In this document: in pieces, positions 57,041 through 64,000 of the stretch | Position numbering within the stretch: the stretch's first letter is position 1 | Layout of the letters: every line of letters begins with the position of its first letter | Assembly (NCBI RefSeq): GCF_036370855.1 | Contig: NC_088099.1 | Span: 32,942,501-33,006,500, forward strand | DNA length: 64,000 nucleotides | Direction of reading: 5' to 3' | Source of the DNA: Dromaius novaehollandiae | Taxonomy: Eukaryota; Chordata; Aves; Casuariiformes; Dromaiidae | Position numbers and translations under genes: made by a program | The notes under the pieces: model-generated | Told to the model about the DNA's origin: nothing | The model's database searches: none | The model's input: only the letters and a program-made list of their open reading frames with translations

Positions 57041-58490
57041 CACTTGCACGGGTGAGAGCGGCACGGTGCCTGTCGGCTCTCTGCACCGCACAGAAACCAG
57101 AGGGGAGCACCCAGGGCCCTGCTCTGCCATCGACCGCGTGGAGAGGAAATCCCCGTGTTGTAACGCTGCTGTCACTGGACCAGAATCATTGCTTCAGCAT
57201 TCACGTAGTGCAGCTCCACCTTCTTTTGGTATTTCCCTTCTAAACTCTTCTGGCCATCGAAATACAAATCCAGTTTGCTTTTTCTCTTTGTAAACTGTTA
57301 ATCTTTGGATGGATGGAAGTAACACAAATAGAAATCTGAGTCCTAGGCAGAACACAGATGCAAACAATGCCTTTCCCTTCTTTTAGAGAAACTCTGCAGA
57401 TTTTATGGAGGACACAAGCTCAGAAATGTTACCCAAAGTTCCTGTAAGCTCTTGCTCCTCCTCATGTCACCCTTGCTCCTCTCCTCTGGAGCAGCACAAT
57501 CTTATCGTGATTGCTGGCATATTTTACAAGGGAAATTCTAGACAAACCTTAGCTCAGTCATGAACAGCAGCAAATGCTATCTGTATCAGAGTCCCAGATA
57601 ACCCAAGACTGTAGAAAATAGGCAGCTTTTAATTACAAGTAACATTCGTTCTGGAGCATTGGCCCAGAGAGAGATGACCACCCTTTTACAGCCAGACAGA
57701 ACAAAGGCAGCTATATTCAAATCAGTGAAATTTCTCTGGGGAATGAAACAATAAAACAAGACATATTTTGGCCCAGAGAACTATTATATATAACTACCCA
57801 TAGGATAGCTGACAATTTAAAGGCCACGATAGCTTCAGATTTTTAGCAATTCTATACAATGCAGTGTTTTTTCCTGGTCATTGTCTCAACCTGGCTAACT
57901 TGGAGGTCAAAAGATGATTTAAGGCCTGATGCTTCAAGGTGCTGAGTTCTATCAGGAGATGAAATATGAAACACTGTGTCAGACCTTGTATCTTGCCGAA
58001 TTAGGCCCAACTGGGAAAATCCTAGTTCTGAAATGCTATGTTCTCTATTTTACTAAGAGCCTGAAGAGTTAAAGTTACAAACTGCCTTTGGAAAAAAATG
58101 CATTAGAAATAAATATGCTTTAGGATAAACCTATTAAATGGATAAAAATGCCATTACCAGTGGTGAAATATGATTGTGTGACCTTTTAAATAAATACGCC
58201 TGCTATTCACCAAATTATGTCAGATAATAAGCTTTATACATGATAAAGTCATGAAGTAGGTCTCCGTCTTCAGGCATTCAATGAAATATTGCTAGCCATA
58301 AAGGGCTTCTGAAATGTTACACTAAAGAAAATTGCTTCCAGCTGTAAAAACTTAACCATTAAAACAAACGTAGTTTCTCTGATAAAATGCTATGCAGGAT
58401 GTTGGTAGTAAGAGTCAAAGCTTGCTAGAAACAAACCATAGGTATTCAAACTATTTTGCAAATACACAGCTCCATCTTAAAATAACTTGG

Positions 58491-58570
58491 ATTCCAGATA
58501 AATCTGGAATAACTCCATTGAAAGCAGTGGGGTTATAATCATGTGAGGCCAGTGTAAAATCCAAATTATG
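58491..58570. repeat. Ancient palindromic repeat copy
   Basis: AATCTGGAATAACTCCATTG followed by AAAGCAGTGGGGTTATAA and CCAGTGTAAAATCC has the inverted ATAACTCC/GGGTTAT centre seen in other copies. Confidence 0.4.
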
Positions 58571-61500
58571 TTCATAGGGTCCTAGAATTATTTTTGTGGG
58601 ATATCTGTGGTATTTGATTTTCCAAACATTGCTGTGGGTCCAAACTAATCTACACTTTTAATTTTGGCACTTGTACAAATAGTGGAAATGCTAACATCTC
58701 TGGCTAATCTTTCTGTCCTGAATCTCAGGCCTGTCTGTATTACGCCTCAGTGACCTTGCCCAGATTATTCTTGACACACTGATATGCCTGTTAAGGGACC
58801 AGCCATATTTGATGTGATGGAAACATAGAGCTGGATATTTTCAGCCTAGAGAATAAAGTATGACATGCATTTCCTCAGATTCATCTACCAGCTTCACGTA
58901 CAGCAAAACTGGCTTCCTACAGTAAGCCAGAGAAGACCTTTCTGGTCTAAATTATTCTCTGAGACATTATGAATACGGATGAAAAAAGCAAACTCTCTCA
59001 CTCATTCAAGGGATCATGGGTGTCCCAACAAAACCTCCTGGTGAGGCACTCAGAGTTTTAATAAAATCATCACAGTCACTTCATCTGTCATTACATGAAC
59101 ACTGGCAGATGCATTCCCAGCTAGGGTCTAAAACATAACCCCAAGGGTTCAAAATACTGTTGGAGTTCACTGCCACAATCAGTTACCTTCTCCGAAAGGG
59201 AATATCAAATAACACATTGGATGCTAACAAAGAAGAGCACTCCTGTTTCTTCTGTTTCTCCTGACCTGTGACAAGGCAAAGGCTTTTCTGAGGACAGAAG
59301 GGATCTCCTTAACCTCCAGTTAAAACACTGACAATTTTCATCAATGCTCCAGTACAAACATTTTCAGGAGGGGCATTGAAAAAGATATGGCAAAATTAAA
59401 GTGTGCAGAAGAAGCTAGCTATGCTCAGGCTCCAAGAAAGCAAAAACTTCACTCTGAACCTTAGCCACTTTATGTGCAAAGAAACAGGTACATTCTGCAC
59501 AAGCAATGCTGGTGCTTTTACCGAAGAAATAGAGATACATCATTTTAAAAGCAGTTTAAGCAGGACCACCACAAAGGAATATGTGGGCATCATGAGGCCA
59601 GCAATGAAACTTTATTTTCTCTTCCTGAACAACTGTAGCACAATGTCCAGAAACAAGTAATAGGTCTGTGCTTGGCAAGAGCTCAGCTGCATCCTGAGAT
59701 GCCTCCAGACACTTGCCATTTTGTTTTATTGCAGTTCCTCAAAAATGGTCAATTGTAAGCATTAATCTTGTACAGAAGGCCCAGAGCGGCCGGTTCTATC
59801 AGTGGCGAAGGACGATGGCTCGTTATATAATCCTGCCAAATCATTGATACAGCAGTCCTGAGAGCGCAACAGCCTTGCTCTGAGTCGTCTGCAAAGTGTC
59901 TGGCTCGGTGAGCTTCCAGGAGCAGACCATCAAAACAGGTTATATTTCCACTTCCAATTTCAAATTACAGGAGGCACCAGTGAGTCAGGGGAGTCATCTG
60001 CCCGTCATCTGCCTTCACGCTCCACCCTGGGCCCAGTGTGTGTTCGCGCCAAGCCAGAAACTCCGTGGGAGTTCCCAGCAGCTGCGGCTGCCGCGGCTTC
60101 CCGCTGGCCGGGCAGATATTTGTGTGCAGGTCCACGTGCAGTCACTGGACGTGACAGCCCAATGCCTGCTGCAGCATGAGAAAATCCTTACGCTGCTGTT
60201 TAGGGACACAGAGATGCTAAACCGGGAGCTGGAGTTACTCTGTAGTCACCAAGCTCCTTCTCCAATATCCATTATTGGCCCCTGTCAAGAAGGGATACTG
60301 TGTTGGTTAGACCTCCGGGCTGACCCAGCACCGACCCAGCTCTTGTGGGGACCCACTAGGGTCATCAGAGTGGGGGCCTTTAGCAGTTCACACTTTTGTT
60401 TCTTTCAAGGCAATGCCAAATCTTAATCTGGCCCAGCGTCATAGATCTCAGAGGGACACACTACACTAGGTCTACCTACTTTTGAATTAGGAAATCTCCT
60501 GCGTTAAAGCTGGCCAGCTTAGACCTCCTGCTCCCTACCTCTTCTCCTTCCCACGGTGCCTGGCGCACAGCTGGAGCCAGTGTGCTGACAGCCGTGTAGG
60601 CACATAAAGTTGAGAAGCTCATTTTTTACAAAACTGAACGATTACAACTTTGACAATCTCACTCATACTGGGAGAAAAAAATAAAGAACTGAGTCAGCAG
60701 CAACCACTACCCTGTTGCTCAGGGCTGTAATGAAACCAGCAGAAACAAGATTGGGCAATTCAGGTTGGCTGACACGTCCTGAAAGAGAGCTAACACTGAG
60801 TCACACCAGGCCAGGCTCCCCAACCACTTCAGGGACGAAAGGGCGGAAAGATGGAAGGCAATTGCTTCTCTGAGTCTCCTTCACTCTGTCTTGCTCCTCT
60901 GCATACAGTGGGATTGCTTCAGCCTTTCCTGTTATTACAAGGTTGCTATGAAAGGACCACACAATTCAATACTCAAACTGCAATGCAATTAATATGATTT
61001 TAGGACAATTAAAGGAGTCTGCAAAACCATCCAGTTTCAGTGTTCATTATAATCTGGACAAAATCCCAGTTCTGCAGTTCATTTCTGCACAGTCATGATG
61101 TGGCTAAAATAATTATTCAGACTCAAAAAAATCTATTTCCTTATTTTTAAATTATCTTTCTGAAGTCAAAATTTATGAGTGCTGCCAGAATGGCACATAC
61201 TAGAAGGCAAGATTGTTTATTAGATAAGTATTTTAAAGTTTTCAGCCCTGACCAGAAGGGACCATCACTAGAGAAAACAGATCTTCTGTATTCTATAGTT
61301 TTATGATTTTTGCATTTTTATTTAACCAGCCAATGAACATAATAGCTATAGCAGAGTTTTTCAGTTAGCTGCAGGCCTCAAAACAGTGTTTCAGTTGTTC
61401 ACAGTAGGTTGGTTTCTTTTCTCTTTTTTCCTTCTGAACAATATAAATCATAAATCTAAGAACTGGGTTTCTAGTGTAACCCTTCACAGTAATTAATTCA

Positions 61501-61765
61501 TTTTTTGTTTCCCACAGATAGACTGTAACTGTTGCTCTAAATTTGATGTTTGGGTGAAACAGGGCTCTAAACCCAAGCAGCAAGTGTAATCTAAAATTTT
61601 TTATCATTCATAAAGAGCAGCTATCAGCTTTCCCATACAAATCATGGACCTGAATGTGAAAAACTGGGTATCTCACTATCAATTCACATGGGTTTTTAGT
61701 CTGCTTCTACTGAGAACGGACAATTGAGCAGCTACCAGAAATAAAATTACTTACATTAAGATTGG

Positions 61766-61830
61766 AAACCAGATTCTGCAAAATCAATAGGATTAATTGA
61801 ATTATGTATTTTACTCCTGTAAATAATCAA
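61766..61830. repeat. Ancient palindromic repeat copy
   Basis: CCAGATTCTGC, AAATCAATAGGATTAATTGA and TTTACTCCTGTAAATAA follow the same order of motifs as the copy near 34400. Confidence 0.35.
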
Positions 61831-64000
61831 TCAAGAAAGTTCCTTCTATTTCCACTTTTCTTCCTAAATTTAGAAGTATTATCTACTTTACCTCTGTCCT
61901 TGATTTTTACTGAGTATAGCTGAATCCGATTTTGTGTCATTTTCTATCAGAAAGATTATAACCAGGAGTTCTCCATCAACAACTGCAGCAATTGTAAACA
62001 AAGTGAAAATAATATGGATTTTTCTGTTTTACTTAAAAGCTTTACTGTGACTTTGTATTTTTCTGTGCATTGACAGAACTGTTTGTAGCTACAAACAACA
62101 CAGCAACTTTTAAGGCATCATCTATACAGTGCATTTATAGAGGTTATGCAGCTTTCTACCTAAATTTATCTGGCTGGTAATGAAACCTGTGAGAAAGGCA
62201 GGTGGATCCTAACAGTGGATGAACTGAATGACTGCGATTCCCATACGAGGAAAGGGTGCAAATAATTGCTTGTTAGTCACAGAAAAACCATGCTGGGAGA
62301 AAAATATTTGTATGAATGAATGAGTGAGTGAGTGAACACCGCACTAATAAGCTACTTCCTATACTTAGCGTATGAGCTCTTTGGGGATGGGTACTCATTT
62401 TCATTTTGTGAATGAACACAATGCAGAGCGTAATAAGGTCTTAATTTCTGTCTGCTGTCTTGGCTATTGACATACGGCCTCTTAACAAGGCCTGGAAATG
62501 GGGAGACTTCAGCGAATACAGCATCTGAAGTAGCACATTACACAGCATACTGTCCTCGGAGCCACTACCGAAATACTTCTGCTTCATGTTAGATGAAGTG
62601 CAGCCACACTCTAGGTTTACCTGGTTTGCAGATTAATGCCACCACAGATGCAGACGCGCCAACCTAGTTTAATGCTGAGACACTTTCAGTCCGGCCAGGT
62701 TTATAACCCAGGGGCAGCACTGTGCCAACTGGGCTGTACAGTACCACAAGTCCATTTTTTTCCTTTTTCTTTGGTCTTTGTTTTTCTCCTCAGTGTGCCT
62801 CTCATTTCTTCTGTTCCCAAGGGAACTTCTCAACCTGAATATGAACAGTCCACTTGGATCTGGAGTCATCCCTCTAGAGCCCTTTCAGAGCCACACGCAG
62901 GCTGCATAACCCTTGAGGAGCCAGCTAGGGACTAGCATATTAACCAGTAAGTATTTTTCTAATCTTTAGTACCAGGAAGGCAATGTGGGAAGGCCTGACC
63001 AGGCTCTGAAGGGGGCTAGCTTTGACTTGAGAGAGAACTCCAAGGCAGCATTGATCTGACCATGGCCAAGCTTAATTTAATCACTCATTTGCTCACACAT
63101 GAGCCACCTGTTCTCCAGGGTACTCCAGCTCTCCATTTCCCTGAGTGGTGGAGAGTTTACAGTATTTAGGATTAAACATCATCTTTATTACATGAAAGCC
63201 TTTAATTATATGACTAAATATCTTTTGATAATGAGGAAAAGAATGCGCTCTCAAATTTTTGGCAGTGACAAGGGGCCCAGAAGAACTGGGTTCCAAACCT
63301 GGCTTTCCAGAGGCCTCTTCAGGCATGTTAGGTAAGAGCACAACAGCCACAAAATTAAGTATTGCATAAGAAATGTAGCTCAATCACTTCCTAACTTTAG
63401 AGAGCTAGACTTTGCAACCTAAACATCCCATGTGTAATTATTAAGGCTGATTCAGAACCTTGACATATGAAGATACGAACAACACAGTGACTCTCCATCC
63501 TTTTACAGAGCTATAGGCTTCAAGCAATTATTTGAAAAGGATTGGCTCCAAAAGCTGGTGCTTATTTAAAGCACATGAAAAGATTGGTCAATTCATACCC
63601 AAATTGCTTCGTTTAGACTGCAGTTGTGTTTCCAAAGATCTAGGCTTGATACTCTCAGAACTTCACCTATTTGTGCTGTGAAAGAAAAGAGCTGTGCGAG
63701 TACAGAAATATGGTGTTTTACCCATTTTGGAGAATAAGCAGATAAAAGACTAGGATATCAGACTATTTTTAGAGTCTAGCTTTTTGATTCATTAGTTAGT
63801 TAGATGGGACTGTTTACATGTAATCGCTTTTCCTATTGGGTCAAAGCTATTGAACAACTGCTGCATTATATACGAAGATAAGGGTAAGTCTAGATCTCAC
63901 TCTCGTCCATTGCTAACTGCTTCACTTTAAGACCCACAGAAAATCACAAATGACATTCTGTGACCTTCTACTGCAAGAAGCCAACTGCTCCCTCCGTCAG

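Larger units (their letters stand above)
57041..64000. other. Intergenic, old repeats only
   Basis: AT-rich DNA with two palindromic repeat copies (58491, 61766). The 177-codon open stretch at 59896-60426 begins with GTG, not ATG, and shows no motif. No RPL15 exon, the expected next gene by mammalian order, was seen. Confidence 0.5.

Noticed and set aside
59896..60426. 177-codon open stretch on the plus strand
   Set aside because: It opens with GTG, the first ATG leaves only about 70 codons, and no family motif or splice support is visible.

Overview
This window is vertebrate nuclear DNA, most probably from a bird. It holds one convincing protein-coding gene, NR1D2 (REV-ERB beta), the heme-sensing circadian nuclear receptor. 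NR1D2 lies on the minus strand in eight coding exons between 50992 (start codon) and 30050 (stop codon), with a predicted 3' UTR reaching about 27145. The bird call rests on a CR1 LINE fragment in the orientation and layout typical of avian genomes, compact introns of about 1-4 kb, an extremely GC-rich promoter island and the close match of the predicted protein to vertebrate NR1D2. The species cannot be fixed from this sequence alone.

Layout. 1-27144: intergenic, mostly AT-rich. It contains some splice-bounded open segments on the plus strand (about 2842, 6989, 9731 and 12598) that may be an unannotated transcript, a GC-richer block (8340-9430), a complete solo LTR with a 5-bp target duplication (10179-11326), and an orphan CpG-rich patch next to a Z-DNA-type tract (20236-20873). 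27145-50992: NR1D2, 3' UTR to start codon. 50016-51730: CpG island covering exon 1, the presumed promoter and the start of intron 1. It carries E-boxes, a D-box and a perfect ROR/REV-ERB element. 51730-64000: upstream intergenic DNA with one CR1 LINE fragment and several old palindromic interspersed repeats. From mammalian gene order, THRB would be expected beyond the left edge and RPL15 beyond the right edge; I saw exons of neither.

The eight exons join in frame at all seven GT-AG junctions to give 573 residues, against 579 in human from memory. Both zinc fingers, the vicinal cysteine pair, the heme-ligand cysteine and histidine, and the shortened C-terminus without an activation helix are all present. 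The gene therefore looks intact and functional as a ligand-regulated repressor. The clock-type elements clustered in the CpG island suggest how rhythmic transcription and feedback from the REV-ERB/ROR system could act on the gene itself.
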